Below are positions 26,259 to 34,936 of a stretch of 44,681 bases of DNA, piece by piece. The notes under the pieces are model-generated. The model saw only the letters and a program-made list of their open reading frames with translations, did not search any database and had not been told where the DNA came from. Numbering within the stretch: position 1 is the first letter of the stretch; the number at the start of each line of letters is the position of its first letter. This DNA is from Crocinitomicaceae bacterium (GTDB lineage: Bacteria; Bacteroidota; Bacteroidia; Flavobacteriales_D; Crocinitomicaceae): positions 17,182-61,862 of the forward strand of contig JANRBR010000031.1 in assembly GCA_030727405.1 (NCBI GenBank). The letters run 5' to 3'. Both the position numbers and the translations under genes were made by a program.

Positions 26259-26919
26259 TTCTCTTTTACTTCCTTTAAAGAAAGCGGCCGTTTCAGGATC
26301 TGCACTATCTTGGTTCAGTGATGATTTTTATGTTTTGCTGATCCGTCTGGGAATAAACATGCTGTTTCTTACCATTTTGATTCGTTTTCTATACTACCCT
26401 AAAACACAACGAAAAGATTATTTATTCACCTATTATTTGATCGGAACTATCACATTTTTCTTGTGTTTTGGCTTGATGCAAATGGACATTGACACAGGAA
26501 TGGGCTTGGGATTATTTGCCATTTTCGGAATCATCCGTTACCGTACCGATGCGATAGAAATAAAAGAAATGACCTACTTATTCATGATCATTGGGATAAG
26601 TGTGGTGAACGCTTTAGCATCGAATGAATTAAGTATTTCGGAGGTGGGAGTTATTAATGTTTCCGTTGTTTTGTTAACGTTTATTTTGGAGAACCTTTGG
26701 TTGATGAAACACGAAACCCGCAAAACAATCAACTATGAGCGCATTGATTTAATTACTCCTGAAAAATATGACGAAATGAAAGCAGACCTAGAAAAACGAA
26801 CGGGGCTTTCCATCAACCGTGTTGAAATCGGGAAAATTGATTTCTTAAATGACACCGCTCAAATTCGCATTTTTTATTTTGCCAACGATCAAGCTTTTTC
26901 AGATTATCACAATCAATAA
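26245..26919 (+). CDS. DUF4956 integral membrane protein
   Basis: A 224-residue membrane protein with about four or five hydrophobic helices (near 28-50, 59-78, 84-98, 109-125 and 133-150) and a soluble C-terminal domain of about 70 residues. The conserved core GLGLFAIFGIIRYRTDAIEI joins helices three and four and is the hallmark of DUF4956. The gene overlaps the VTC-domain gene by 14 bases, so the two products very likely act together. By analogy with eukaryotic VTC, where a membrane part moves the nascent chain, it may be a channel or anchor; this is inference. ATG ATG at the start makes 26248 an equally possible initiation site. Confidence 0.8.
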   Translation: MMLFNSLLLPLKKAAVSGSALSWFSDDFYVLLIRLGINMLFLTILIRFLYYPKTQRKDYLFTYYLIGTITFFLCFGLMQMDIDTGMGLGLFAIFGIIRYRTDAIEIKEMTYLFMIIGISVVNALASNELSISEVGVINVSVVLLTFILENLWLMKHETRKTINYERIDLITPEKYDEMKADLEKRTGLSINRVEIGKIDFLNDTAQIRIFYFANDQAFSDYHNQ

Positions 26920-26923
26920 AGCG

Positions 26924-26931
26924 TATCTTTG
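26924..26931 (+). promoter_or_regulatory. -7 box upstream of lpxK
   Basis: TATCTTTG, an exact TAnnTTTG match, ends 3 bases before ATG 26935. The in-frame TTG at 26929 is the last part of this box and is therefore not taken as the start codon. Confidence 0.6.
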
Positions 26932-26934
26932 AGC

Positions 26935-27951
26935 ATGAGAAAAATCGCTCTACTTCCTTTTACGATTTTATACTGGCTCATCACATTTACTAGGAATGTC
27001 CTGTTTGACGTTGGCATCCTGAAATCATTCAAGATACCTGGCAAATCTATTTCTGTAGGGAATTTATCTATTGGAGGATCTGGAAAGACACCAATGGTCC
27101 AATATTTAACAAGGCTTTTACAGGAAGAATATTCCATTCAAATTCTCAGCAGGGGCTACGGCAGATCATCCAAAGGATTTCGACAAGTAACGAAATTGGA
27201 CAATGCGCAAACCGTGGGTGATGAACCACTTACCTACTTTGAGAAATTTTCAGAAAAAGTTTCCATTTTTGTCTGTGAAAAACGACTTGAAGGCGTACTT
27301 AAAATGAAAGCCATCCATTCAGGGGCAACAATTATCCTGGACGATGCCTTCCAACATCGCTATGTTACCCCTGGTCTACAATTAATACTTACGCCCTTTC
27401 ACGATCAATTCATTCGCGATTGGCACTTACCTTCAGGTAATCTGAGGGAAGCAAAAGAAGGAGCGAACCGCGCTGACGCCATTATCATTACAAAATGTCC
27501 AAAACTCACAGAAGATGAGCGAGAACATCACCGTAAAAACTACGAAGCGTATCAAAAACCCCTCTTTTTTTCAACCATAGAATACGGAGAATTTCAAGCC
27601 ATAGGCTTGCCAATTCAAGAAATGAAGAACATATTATTGGTCAGTGGAATTTCATCCAGTACTTCATTGAAAAACCACTTAATGGAAAAGCATCACGTGG
27701 AGGAGCTGAAGTTTGGTGACCATCATTCGTTTACACCTACCGACATCAAGGAAATTCACAGAAAATTTGATACCTTTGCAGACAAGGAAATGTCCATTGT
27801 GACAACGGAAAAAGACTTGGTGAAAATCAATGAGCTACTTTCCGAAGAAGACAAAAAGCACTATCCTTGGTACGTTCTTCCGATTACAGTGAAAATGGAG
27901 GACGAACAAGCGTTTAATTCGATGATAAAAGATTATGTTAGAAGCAATTAA
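26935..27951 (+). CDS. lpxK: Tetraacyldisaccharide 4'-kinase LpxK
   Basis: A 338-residue membrane-associated kinase that phosphorylates the 4' position of the lipid A precursor. An N-terminal hydrophobic/amphipathic segment (5-25) docks it to the inner membrane. The Walker A motif is SVGNLSIGGSGKTPMV near residue 42, followed by LSRGYGR and DDAFQHR, typical of LpxK. The ATG at 26935 is preferred because the upstream TTG lies in the promoter box. It overlaps the PNP gene by 17 bases. With lpxD, lpxC, lpxA and lpxH it supplies a large part of the lipid A pathway in this window. Confidence 0.95.
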   Translation: MRKIALLPFTILYWLITFTRNVLFDVGILKSFKIPGKSISVGNLSIGGSGKTPMVQYLTRLLQEEYSIQILSRGYGRSSKGFRQVTKLDNAQTVGDEPLTYFEKFSEKVSIFVCEKRLEGVLKMKAIHSGATIILDDAFQHRYVTPGLQLILTPFHDQFIRDWHLPSGNLREAKEGANRADAIIITKCPKLTEDEREHHRKNYEAYQKPLFFSTIEYGEFQAIGLPIQEMKNILLVSGISSSTSLKNHLMEKHHVEELKFGDHHSFTPTDIKEIHRKFDTFADKEMSIVTTEKDLVKINELLSEEDKKHYPWYVLPITVKMEDEQAFNSMIKDYVRSN

Positions 27952-28747
27952 AGAAACAGCGGCATTTATTAAAGCCAAAACAAGCATTGAACCAAGCATT
28001 GGAATCATTCTCGGCACAGGACTGGGTGGACTCGTGAAAGAAATCGAGATCATCGATGAAATTCCCTATGAAACCATTCCGAATTTCCCTGTATCAACGG
28101 TGGAAAGTCATTCGGGCAAACTCATTTTTGGTCGTCTAGGCGGGAAAAATGTTGTCGCCATGCAGGGACGTTTTCATTATTACGAAGGATATAATTTGCA
28201 ACAAGTAACTTTTCCTGTTCGGGTAATGAAATTGCTCGGAATCGAACGCTTGTTTGTAAGCAATGCTTCTGGAGGCGTGAATCCAGATTTCCAAGTAGGT
28301 GAAATCATGATCATGAATGACCACATTAATTTATTTCCTGGAAATCCCCTGATTGGAAAAAACATCGATGAATTAGGTCCGCGTTTTCCTGACATGAGTG
28401 ATCCATACGACGAAACCATGATTGCTATGGCAAAAACGATTGCAGAGGAATTATCCATTAAAGTATCCGTTGGTTGCTATGCTGGACTTACGGGTCCAAC
28501 ATTGGAAACGCCATCCGAGTATAAATACGTTCGTGTTATTGGTGCCGATGCGGTTGGGATGTCTACGGTACCGGAAGTAATTGTGGCTCGACATATGAGC
28601 ATTCCATGTTTTGCGATATCCATCATCACGGATTTAGGTGTACCTGGGAAGATTAAAAAAGTAAGTGTACAAGACGTTATCGAGGTTGCAAGTCGACAAG
28701 AACCAAAAATGACGCAAATCATGAAAGAACTAATTTCACGCATTTAA
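27935..28747 (+). CDS. Purine nucleoside phosphorylase, trimeric class
   Basis: A 270-residue nucleoside phosphorylase of the NP-I family, trimeric low-molecular-mass class. Phosphate-site motifs are GIILGTGLGGL near residue 22, ESHSGKL near 57 and QGRFHYYEG near 77; then VSNASGG near 108, GPTLETPSEYK (Glu191) and GADAVGMSTVPEV near 203. Glu191 is the residue for 6-oxopurines (human Glu201). The position of human Asn243 is Asp233 (SIITDLG), and the position of human His257 appears to be Val245 (KVSVQDV), both as in MTA phosphorylases. Substrate preference is therefore open: inosine/guanosine, adenosine or methylthioadenosine. It overlaps lpxK by 17 bases; gatB follows 5 bases later. Confidence 0.9.
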   Translation: MLEAIKETAAFIKAKTSIEPSIGIILGTGLGGLVKEIEIIDEIPYETIPNFPVSTVESHSGKLIFGRLGGKNVVAMQGRFHYYEGYNLQQVTFPVRVMKLLGIERLFVSNASGGVNPDFQVGEIMIMNDHINLFPGNPLIGKNIDELGPRFPDMSDPYDETMIAMAKTIAEELSIKVSVGCYAGLTGPTLETPSEYKYVRVIGADAVGMSTVPEVIVARHMSIPCFAISIITDLGVPGKIKKVSVQDVIEVASRQEPKMTQIMKELISRI

Positions 28748-28752
28748 TTATT

Positions 28753-30207
28753 ATGGAAGAATCCATTCGCGATAAGTACGAAGTAGTCATAGGATTGGAA
28801 GTCCATGCTCAAATGTTGACTAAAACCAAAGCCTATTCAAACGACGTCAATGAATACGGTGCGGCTCCTAACTCCAACATTAGTGTTGTGACACTTGGAC
28901 ATCCAGGAACATTGCCTGTGATGAATAAGAAAACCATCGAATTTGCCATTAAACTTGGACTTGCATGTGATGCACATATAGCACCTGCGCAACATTTTGC
29001 TCGGAAAAACTATTTTTATCCTGACTTGCCGAAAGGGTATCAAATCACACAAGACACCACGCCCATTTGTACGGGTGGACACATCATCGTCCGAACAGAT
29101 GATGGCAGTGAAAAATCCATTGGTTTGACTCGAATTCACATGGAAGAAGATGCCGGAAAGAGCATTCACGACGTAGACGTTTACGATACATTGGTCGATT
29201 TAAATCGCGCCGGCACTCCCCTATTGGAAATCGTTTCTGAACCAGACATTCGCTCATCGGTTGAAGCATATAACTATTTAACGGAAGTCCGCAAACTCGT
29301 TCGATACCTAGATATTTGTGATGGAAACATGGAAGAAGGATCCTTGAGATGTGATGCCAATATTTCCGTTCGCTTGAAAGGCGTTTCAGAGTTTGGAACA
29401 AAGGTGGAGGTGAAAAACATGAACTCCATACGAAATGTACAACGCGCGATCGAATTTGAAATTATACGTCAAATTGAAGTCCTTGAAAATGGAGGTTCAC
29501 TTTCCCAAGAAACAAGGGCATTCGATGCCTTAAAAGGAATCACCATTTCCATGCGATCAAAAGAAGCGGCGAACGATTACCGTTATTTTCCAGAGCCTGA
29601 TCTACCACCGATTAGCATCACGAAGGAGCAAATTGACTTGGTCTCCAAGGACATGCCTGCATTGCCTCGTGTGTTGTTTAAACGTTATACTTCCGAATTT
29701 GGATTGTCTGAATACGATGCTTATAACATAACTGACAACAAAGGAATTGCCTTGTACTATGAAAGCATTTTAACTCATACTAAGAATTACAAAGCAGCAG
29801 CAAATTGGTTGATGGGAGATGTAAAATCCTATTTGAATGAATTTGGAATTGAAATGGAAAAATTCCCGATTAAACCACTAACGATTGCTCAATTAATTCA
29901 CTTGGTTGAAGAAGGAAAAGTTTCCAATTCCGTCGCTTCTCAAAACATTTTTCCTGCGTTAATTGAATCGGATGAAAGTCCTTTGCAAATCGCAGAACGC
30001 CTCAACTTGATTCAAAATTCAGACGAAGATGCCTTGAAAGGTTTCATTTTAAATGTTTTTGAATTAAATCCGGATGAAGTAGCACGATACAAAGCAGGTG
30101 AAAAACAACTCACTGGTTTTTTCATGGGACAATTAATGAAAGTTTCACAAGGCAAAGCCGATCCAAAATTGGCAAATGGATTATTAAGACAAATGCTTGA
30201 CGCATGA
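28753..30207 (+). CDS. gatB: Asp/Glu-tRNA amidotransferase subunit B
   Basis: A 484-residue kinase-like subunit of the GatCAB complex, which converts Glu-tRNA(Gln) or Asp-tRNA(Asn) to the amide form. The N terminus is EVVIGLEVHAQML; ARKNYFYPDLPKGYQITQ, HMEEDAGKSIHD, DLNRAGTPLLEIVSEPD and EVKNMNSIRNVQ are diagnostic. A helical YqeY-like tail at about 335-484 binds the tRNA. The zinc-binding cysteines of some GatB proteins are absent near residue 30 (AYSNDVNEYG), as in other zinc-free members. gatA and gatC are elsewhere. It overlaps the following TlpA-like gene by 4 bases. Confidence 0.97.
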   Translation: MEESIRDKYEVVIGLEVHAQMLTKTKAYSNDVNEYGAAPNSNISVVTLGHPGTLPVMNKKTIEFAIKLGLACDAHIAPAQHFARKNYFYPDLPKGYQITQDTTPICTGGHIIVRTDDGSEKSIGLTRIHMEEDAGKSIHDVDVYDTLVDLNRAGTPLLEIVSEPDIRSSVEAYNYLTEVRKLVRYLDICDGNMEEGSLRCDANISVRLKGVSEFGTKVEVKNMNSIRNVQRAIEFEIIRQIEVLENGGSLSQETRAFDALKGITISMRSKEAANDYRYFPEPDLPPISITKEQIDLVSKDMPALPRVLFKRYTSEFGLSEYDAYNITDNKGIALYYESILTHTKNYKAAANWLMGDVKSYLNEFGIEMEKFPIKPLTIAQLIHLVEEGKVSNSVASQNIFPALIESDESPLQIAERLNLIQNSDEDALKGFILNVFELNPDEVARYKAGEKQLTGFFMGQLMKVSQGKADPKLANGLLRQMLDA

Positions 30208-31400
30208 AAGATTGGATGAAAAAATATAAAATGTGGTTGTACATTGGGTTGTTTGCCTCCATCCTTGGTGGCATCATCTTGTACAACAAAAGCCAAAAGG
30301 ATTCTGCTGAATTAAATGGATTGGAAGCAAATTTTTCAGTGAAAGGAACCATTAAAGATGCTGACGGATTAATGTTATATGTGGAAGCACCAAGTGACAA
30401 AGGAACGATTCCAGTGGCCGAATGTGAAATTGACTCGGATGGCTCCTTTGAAATCATCGGAAATATTCCTGGATTAGGATACTATTTCCTAAGGTTGGGA
30501 AATGAACAAAACAGCCTCATTCCCATCACCCTAAGACCAGAGGATCACTTGAAAATTAATACTACGGTTGCGACCTTTGTTTCTGAACCAAATGCTTCTG
30601 GAACCGATTGGAGTAGCACCATGAATAGTTATCTGAAGGAATTCAATCGCTTTCAAAAGGCCCAAGAGAAACTTCAAATGAATGCCGAGAATCGAAGCAA
30701 GGAGGAAGTGTCAAAATTATTCTTGAACGAGAAGCGCAAAATGGAAGCTTTTTCTCGTGCACGCATGATCAAAAATCCGAGCAATGCCTACAACATTATT
30801 CTTTCCATGGATTTGCTTCCGAGCATGAGTTTTGAAGATTGGGATGCCAGTAACTTGGAAACTTTGCGCAGCGTTGCAGAAGCATTTGAAGAAAAATACA
30901 TCGGTCAACCGGCAGCAGAAACGTTTCGAAATCAATATGAGCAAATTGAGATCGCCTACTATGATTATTCTTCCACCTTGAATGGTACGCGAGCCGCTCC
31001 AGAAATTGCCTTGCCGAATCCAGATGGAAAGGTGTTGAAATTATCGGATTTAAAAGGAAAGGTCGTATTAATTGACTTCTGGGCCTCATGGTGTGGACCT
31101 TGTCGTGCAGAAAATCCCAATGTGGTGCGATTATATGAGAAATATAAAAACAAAGGTTTTACCGTGTTCTCTGTTTCCCTGGATGATGAAAAAAGTAAGT
31201 GGAAAGATGCCATCCGAAAAGATAATTTAAGTTGGCCGACGCATGTAAGTGATTTGAAAGGTTGGAAATCCCCGGTGGTAACATCCTATGGCTTCGATGG
31301 AATCCCTTTCACTGTATTAGTAAATAAAGAAGGGAAAATGATCGGAAAAAACCTTCGTGATCTGAAATTAGAAGAAAAATTAAACGAGTTATTCAAGTAA
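30204..31400 (+). CDS. TlpA-family thiol-disulfide oxidoreductase with DUF4369-like domain (copy 1)
   Basis: A 398-residue envelope protein. The N-terminal hydrophobic helix (10-27) has no clear cleavage site, so it is probably an inner-membrane anchor. A DUF4369-like beta domain (45-125) and a helical linker precede a TlpA/AhpC-type thioredoxin domain (about 263-398) with FWASWCGPC (Cys297, Cys300) and cis-proline in GIPFTVLV. Such proteins reduce or repair disulfides in the periplasm, for example in cytochrome c maturation; the client is unknown. It sits one base before a paralog with the same layout. ATGA overlap with gatB. Confidence 0.85.
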   Translation: MKDWMKKYKMWLYIGLFASILGGIILYNKSQKDSAELNGLEANFSVKGTIKDADGLMLYVEAPSDKGTIPVAECEIDSDGSFEIIGNIPGLGYYFLRLGNEQNSLIPITLRPEDHLKINTTVATFVSEPNASGTDWSSTMNSYLKEFNRFQKAQEKLQMNAENRSKEEVSKLFLNEKRKMEAFSRARMIKNPSNAYNIILSMDLLPSMSFEDWDASNLETLRSVAEAFEEKYIGQPAAETFRNQYEQIEIAYYDYSSTLNGTRAAPEIALPNPDGKVLKLSDLKGKVVLIDFWASWCGPCRAENPNVVRLYEKYKNKGFTVFSVSLDDEKSKWKDAIRKDNLSWPTHVSDLKGWKSPVVTSYGFDGIPFTVLVNKEGKMIGKNLRDLKLEEKLNELFK

Positions 31401-31401
31401 C

Positions 31402-32514
31402 ATGAAAAAAGGAATTTTTATTTTACTTTTCGCTTTGCCATCCGCTTTGTTTGCTCAAAAAACAATCAACGCAACCGTTTCGGGAATGATATTCAATGCG
31501 AAAGTAGATTCTGTGTACCTGTCTCAATTCTTCGGTACGTATTACAAAAATTATGCAGGAACTCCATTGGATAAAAAAGGAGTCTTCCAAATGGAACTCA
31601 GTTTACCTGCCTCAGATTATTACTATTTACGCGTAGGAAATGAAAACATCCATTTGATTTTGAAAAATGGAAGCGATATTAAAGTGTATGGAGATGGAAG
31701 TAAGCTAGGTGATTTCTGTAATTTTGTTGGATCGGATGAATCAAAGGCGATGAACGATTTTTCGCACGTTTCGGACAAGTGGAAGGCCAAAAGCGATTCA
31801 GCGGTTCGCGCCATCCAAACGGACCCTAGTCGAGAAAAGATTATCAATGATTACATGACACAAGAATTTTACAAATTCAATAGTGAACTACAAGGTTTCA
31901 TTGGTGCCAATCCGAATTCTCCAGCGCTCATACTTGCTCTTGCCAACATGAACGCACAACAAGACCCGAAAACCTATGAAAACGTTCTGAATCAACTATA
32001 TTCTGTTTTCAGTGAGAGTCCGACCGTTCAAGCATTTTATTCCAATTTTAATGATTTAAAGAAGCAGGTAGAAGACGCTCAATTGCTTTCTCCGGGTAAA
32101 ATGGCACCAGAGTTTTCTGAATTAAATACGGATCGAAAAAAATCATTGAAACTCTCTGATCTTCGTGGCCAAATTGTTTTAATCGATTTCTGGGCTTCCT
32201 GGTGCGGACCTTGTCGTAAGGAAAATCCAAATGTGGTAAAAACTTATGAGAACTATAAAAAAGATGGATTCACTATTGTCAGTGTATCATTGGATACCGA
32301 TGCACAAAAATGGATGAAAGCGATCGAACAAGATCAACTTAGTTGGCCAAATCACGTGAGTGACTTGGGTGGATGGAATAGCAAAGTAGCTCAATTGTAC
32401 CAGGTGACAAGCGTGCCATTTACGGTGCTTATTGATCGAGAAGGAAGGGTGATAAAAACGAATTTAAGAGGTCCAGCACTCGAAGAAGAACTTAAACGCA
32501 TTTTTGGTCATTAA
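31402..32514 (+). CDS. TlpA-family thiol-disulfide oxidoreductase with DUF4369-like domain (copy 2)
   Basis: A 370-residue paralog of the preceding gene. It has a cleavable-looking signal peptide (1-18, ending SALFAQ) instead of a membrane anchor, a DUF4369-like region (20-110), a helical linker, and a thioredoxin domain from about 232 with FWASWCGPC (Cys268, Cys271) and cis-proline in SVPFTVLI. The two C-terminal domains match closely (VLIDFWASWCGPCR, ENPNVV, LSWPNHVSDL), so they arose by duplication and then took different tethering. The stop overlaps the lpxH start as TAATG. Confidence 0.85.
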   Translation: MKKGIFILLFALPSALFAQKTINATVSGMIFNAKVDSVYLSQFFGTYYKNYAGTPLDKKGVFQMELSLPASDYYYLRVGNENIHLILKNGSDIKVYGDGSKLGDFCNFVGSDESKAMNDFSHVSDKWKAKSDSAVRAIQTDPSREKIINDYMTQEFYKFNSELQGFIGANPNSPALILALANMNAQQDPKTYENVLNQLYSVFSESPTVQAFYSNFNDLKKQVEDAQLLSPGKMAPEFSELNTDRKKSLKLSDLRGQIVLIDFWASWCGPCRKENPNVVKTYENYKKDGFTIVSVSLDTDAQKWMKAIEQDQLSWPNHVSDLGGWNSKVAQLYQVTSVPFTVLIDREGRVIKTNLRGPALEEELKRIFGH

Positions 32515-33302
32515 TGACTTCACAAAAAAAATACACCTATTTTGCTTCGGATTTTCATCTGGGGACACCTGATTCAGGTAGCAGCCGCAAACGAGAAACA
32601 GAAATCATCCAATGGTTAACTTTCATTGAAAAGGATGCCGAGGAGCTTTTTTTAATTGGAGATATTTTTGATTTTTGGTTTGAATACAAAACAGTCGTTC
32701 CAAAAGGATATGTGCGTCTTCAAGCAAAAATTGCCCAATTTGTTGAAAAAGGAATCCCGGTTCATTTCTTCAAGGGAAATCACGACATGTGGATGTTCCA
32801 TTACTTTCAAGAGGAATTAGGAATTCAACTTCACTCCGACGAATACTGCTTCGAAAAAAATGGCAAACGTTTTTTCGTGGCACACGGTGATGGACTTGGT
32901 CCTGGAGACTACAAATACAAATTCATCAAACGTGTTTTTCGAAACCCAATTTGCCAATGGGCTTTTGCACGTTTACATCCTAATTTCGGCATTTCAATTG
33001 CAAACTTTTTCTCTCGGAGCAGTCGAAAAAGTGGCCAATCCAAAGACATGATTTATGCTGGTAAAGAAAATGAATGGTTGTATCATTTTTCCGAACAGCA
33101 ACAAAAAACAAACCCACACGATTATTATATTTTTGGACATCGACATTTACCCTTGGAATTAACGATTAATCAAGGCCTGTACATCAACACGGGAGAGTGG
33201 TTGTATGCACAGACTTTTGCGCGATTCGATGGAAATAGCCTAGAAATGTGTCGTTGGGAAAATGAAAAAATAGTATCCTACGATGCAAAACGAGAGGACT
33301 AA
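32514..33302 (+). CDS. lpxH: UDP-2,3-diacylglucosamine diphosphatase, LpxH family
   Basis: A 262-residue calcineurin-like phosphoesterase that cleaves UDP-2,3-diacylglucosamine to lipid X and UMP at the inner membrane. Metal-binding motifs appear in order: ASDFHLG near residue 11, GDIFDFWFEYK near 49, GNHDMW near 86, HGDGLGPGDYKYK near 123 and GHRHLPLEL near 205. The insertion between the fourth and fifth motifs suits LpxH substrate binding. It begins on the last base of the TlpA-like stop codon and overlaps tsaE by 20 bases. Confidence 0.93.
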   Translation: MTSQKKYTYFASDFHLGTPDSGSSRKRETEIIQWLTFIEKDAEELFLIGDIFDFWFEYKTVVPKGYVRLQAKIAQFVEKGIPVHFFKGNHDMWMFHYFQEELGIQLHSDEYCFEKNGKRFFVAHGDGLGPGDYKYKFIKRVFRNPICQWAFARLHPNFGISIANFFSRSSRKSGQSKDMIYAGKENEWLYHFSEQQQKTNPHDYYIFGHRHLPLELTINQGLYINTGEWLYAQTFARFDGNSLEMCRWENEKIVSYDAKRED

Positions 33303-33726
33303 ACGTTGGGAACGGATTTCGCTGGAATCACTTGTCCTGGTTGCTGATGAACTGCTTAGCCTCTTTCCACAACCGGTTTTTATTGCCATTCAAGGTGAAA
33401 TGGGCGCAGGGAAAACGACCTTTGTTCAAGCATTGCTTCGTTCCTTAGGAATTGAAAAAACAGATGGCTCGCCTACTTATGCCATCATTCATGAATACAT
33501 CCGTAAAACAGGCTCAAAAATATACCACTTGGACTGCTACCGCATTGAAAATGAACAAGATCTAGCTCAACTAGGACTAGAGGAATTGTTTGAAGAACAT
33601 GCGTATTTCTTTGTAGAGTGGCCAGATAAAATTGAACATATTCTTCCAGAACACACGAATTGGCTGTATATTCGTTGTGAACCTGAAGGTGAACTAAGAG
33701 AAATCGTCCTACATTATGATAACTGA
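33283..33726 (+). CDS. tsaE: tRNA t6A biosynthesis ATPase TsaE
   Basis: A 147-residue P-loop ATPase that works with TsaB and TsaD in threonylcarbamoylation of A37 in ANN-decoding tRNAs. Walker A is GEMGAGKTTFVQALL near residue 39, followed by SPTYAIIHEY, HLDCYRI, LGLEELF and FFVEWPDK, all typical. Normal length. It overlaps lpxH by 20 bases and the dehydrogenase gene by 11 bases. Confidence 0.95.
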   Translation: MQNERTKRWERISLESLVLVADELLSLFPQPVFIAIQGEMGAGKTTFVQALLRSLGIEKTDGSPTYAIIHEYIRKTGSKIYHLDCYRIENEQDLAQLGLEELFEEHAYFFVEWPDKIEHILPEHTNWLYIRCEPEGELREIVLHYDN

Positions 33727-34936
33727 TCCCGAATTATTAAAAACACTCATCCAAAAAGGCAGCCTTCTTCCCAAAGAAGAGATGCTTGAGGTACGTAAGA
33801 AAAAAGGAAATTTGTTTATCGGAATTCCAAAAGAAACTTCTTTTCAAGAACGTCGTGTCGCTCTTGTTCCAGAGGCCGTTACCTTGTTGGTTTCAAACGG
33901 ACACCAAGTACTGATGGAGTCTAAAGCGGGAGAAGGATCTAATTTCACGGATAATGAATACAGTGAAGCCGGTGCGCAAATTGTTTATGATCGAAAAGCA
34001 ATCTATAGCTGCGACATCATCTTAAAAGTTGCTCCGCCTTCTGAGGAAGAAGTAGAGTTGATGACAGGCAATCAAACTTTCATTTCTGCCCTTCAAATTT
34101 CGACACAACCAAAAGAAATCCTTCAAAAATTAATTGCCAAAAAAGTAACAGCCATTGCCTGGGACTATATCCAAGATGAAGAAGGGGTGTTTTCGATCGT
34201 TCGTACGATGGGAGAAATTGCTGGAACGACTTCCATTCTAGTTGCTGGAGAATTGCTTTCTTCTTTTTCACAGGGAAAAGGACTCATGCTTGGAGGAATT
34301 GCTGGGGTACAACCTGCCGAAGTGGTGGTAATTGGCGCTGGAACCGTTGGTGAATTTGCAACACGTGCTGCACTTGGACTTGGTGCTTCCGTTAAGGTTT
34401 TTGACAATTCACTCACCCGATTAAGACGGCTTCAAAACGACTTAAGTTCACGCGTTTATACGTCCATCATACAACCAAAAGTTTTAGCTAAGGCTGTTCG
34501 ACGTGCAGATGTTGTTATAGGTGCGTTGCGCTCACCAATTGGACGCACGCCTTGTGTGGTCAATGAGGAAATGATTGAAAGCATGAAATCAGGATCTGTC
34601 GTAGTTGATGTAAGTATTGATCAAGGTGGTTGCTTTGAAACTTCTAGGGTAACAAACCACAATGATCCCACATTCATCAAGCATGGAGTGGTTCATTATT
34701 GTGTTCCCAATATTGCTTCCCGTGTAGCACGCACAGCGTCCTTTGCTTTGTCCAATACGTTTTCTCCGATGATTCTAGAAATGGGAGAAAAAGGAGGTGT
34801 TGTGGACCTGATTCGCACGCACAGTGGATTTCGAAATGGAGTGTATATGTATAAAGGTATTTTGACAAATGAAGTCCTTGGGAAAGTTTTTGATTTGAAA
34901 TACAAGGATATTCACTTGCTACTTCCCGGTATGTAA
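33716..34936 (+). CDS. Alanine dehydrogenase-like NAD(P)-binding protein
   Basis: A 406-residue protein of the alanine dehydrogenase/PNT family. It has an extra N-terminal helix of about 30 residues, then GIPKETSFQERRVALVPE, substrate Lys104 (IILKVAPP), a Rossmann motif VVIGAGTVGEFA near 205, VVDVSIDQGGCFETS near 300 and HYCVPNIASRVARTAS near 330. The catalytic His of classic alanine dehydrogenase appears to be Gln127 (SALQIST), so activity on alanine/pyruvate should not be taken for granted. The clade is common in Bacteroidota under the name alanine dehydrogenase. It overlaps tsaE by 11 bases, and its TAATG stop overlaps the next gene. Confidence 0.82.
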   Translation: MITDPELLKTLIQKGSLLPKEEMLEVRKKKGNLFIGIPKETSFQERRVALVPEAVTLLVSNGHQVLMESKAGEGSNFTDNEYSEAGAQIVYDRKAIYSCDIILKVAPPSEEEVELMTGNQTFISALQISTQPKEILQKLIAKKVTAIAWDYIQDEEGVFSIVRTMGEIAGTTSILVAGELLSSFSQGKGLMLGGIAGVQPAEVVVIGAGTVGEFATRAALGLGASVKVFDNSLTRLRRLQNDLSSRVYTSIIQPKVLAKAVRRADVVIGALRSPIGRTPCVVNEEMIESMKSGSVVVDVSIDQGGCFETSRVTNHNDPTFIKHGVVHYCVPNIASRVARTASFALSNTFSPMILEMGEKGGVVDLIRTHSGFRNGVYMYKGILTNEVLGKVFDLKYKDIHLLLPGM

